Shown here in pieces: positions 63,978-64,000 of a DNA stretch of 64,000 nucleotides. The notes below the pieces were generated by a model. That model made no database searches and had not been told where the DNA came from. It worked only from the letters and a program-made list of their open reading frames with translations. This stretch comes from Opitutus sp. GAS368 (GTDB lineage: Bacteria > Verrucomicrobiota > Verrucomicrobiia > Opitutales > Opitutaceae). Positions within the stretch are counted from its first letter, which is position 1, and each line of letters opens with the position of its first letter. Location of the stretch: assembly GCA_945903545.1 (NCBI GenBank), contig CAMDOO010000002.1:32390-96389 (forward strand). Reading direction: 5' to 3'. The position numbers were made by a program, and so were the translations under genes.

Positions 63978-64000
63978 GGTAGGGCTGGCCCGCTGGGCCG
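63978..64000. repeat. REP-like element cut by the window end
   Basis: GGTAGGGCTGGCCCGCTGGG then CCG, matching the unit at 56901; the remainder is outside the window. Confidence 0.6.

Overview
The window is a high-GC bacterial chromosome segment. Gene content suggests Verrucomicrobiota, most likely an Opitutaceae-type organism: a giant delta-60 repeat surface protein with a C-terminal domain pair I associate with that family, several signal-peptide and lipoprotein genes, an AsmA-like protein, a DUF1501 protein and fused MFS/spermidine-synthase proteins. Taxonomy is inferred from family content only. There are no rRNA genes, intact tRNAs, phage genes, transposases or CRISPR arrays. One tmRNA is present with a readable tag, AKKLRGTFEEMPLAA.

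Layout. 1-14.2 kb: the 3' part of uvrC, a 1986-residue delta-60 repeat protein, a secreted PrxQ-type peroxiredoxin, a kinase-like orphan, a PIG-L deacetylase next to a sugar nucleotidyltransferase, a YebC-type regulator, two related small lipoproteins and an LTxxQ periplasmic protein. 14.4-32.6 kb: two fused MFS/spermidine-synthase paralogues, a flavin reductase and a DUF6807-like gene diverging from two near-identical palindromic sites, a DsbD-like reductase, an AsmA-like giant, an Ala-rich coiled protein, tmRNA (ssrA), HPF, TerC and an AEC transporter. 32.8-40.5 kb: a dispersed arginine region (argG, argF, argD, argB, argJ) with an AT-rich island holding a second Ala-rich gene. 40.6-50.9 kb: a peptide-binding lipoprotein, an OGG-type glycosylase, a gene split by an in-frame TAG, a glyoxalase-fold protein, and a possible metal group (beta-propeller-like secreted protein, small His/Cys membrane protein, TonB receptor, DUF3299 protein). 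51-55 kb: ribBA-ribH-nusB-ftsY on the minus strand, interrupted by a GxxExxY nuclease-like gene. 55.4-64 kb: a second DUF3299 protein, carbonic anhydrase, a DUF4450 glycosidase-like protein, a sulfotransferase with APS kinase (PAPS user and maker), and a DUF1501 protein.

The most unusual aspect is the repeat load. Almost every intergenic space holds one of two kinds of palindrome. (1) REP-like elements bounded by GTAG/CTAC, in several unrelated core sequences. (2) Inverted repeats whose arms are short words repeated several times (for example GGCGCAAAA, GAGAACGA, GGAAAGTGA, ACGGATT), a different word at each locus. One word-type inverted repeat, with perfect 19-bp arms, exactly brackets the GxxExxY gene (PD-(D/E)XK nuclease-like) between nusB and ftsY. 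Elements of both kinds also sit in frame inside real genes: one in ftsY, two in the OGG glycosylase. I propose as a hypothesis that the GxxExxY nuclease and the word-type repeats form one mobile system.
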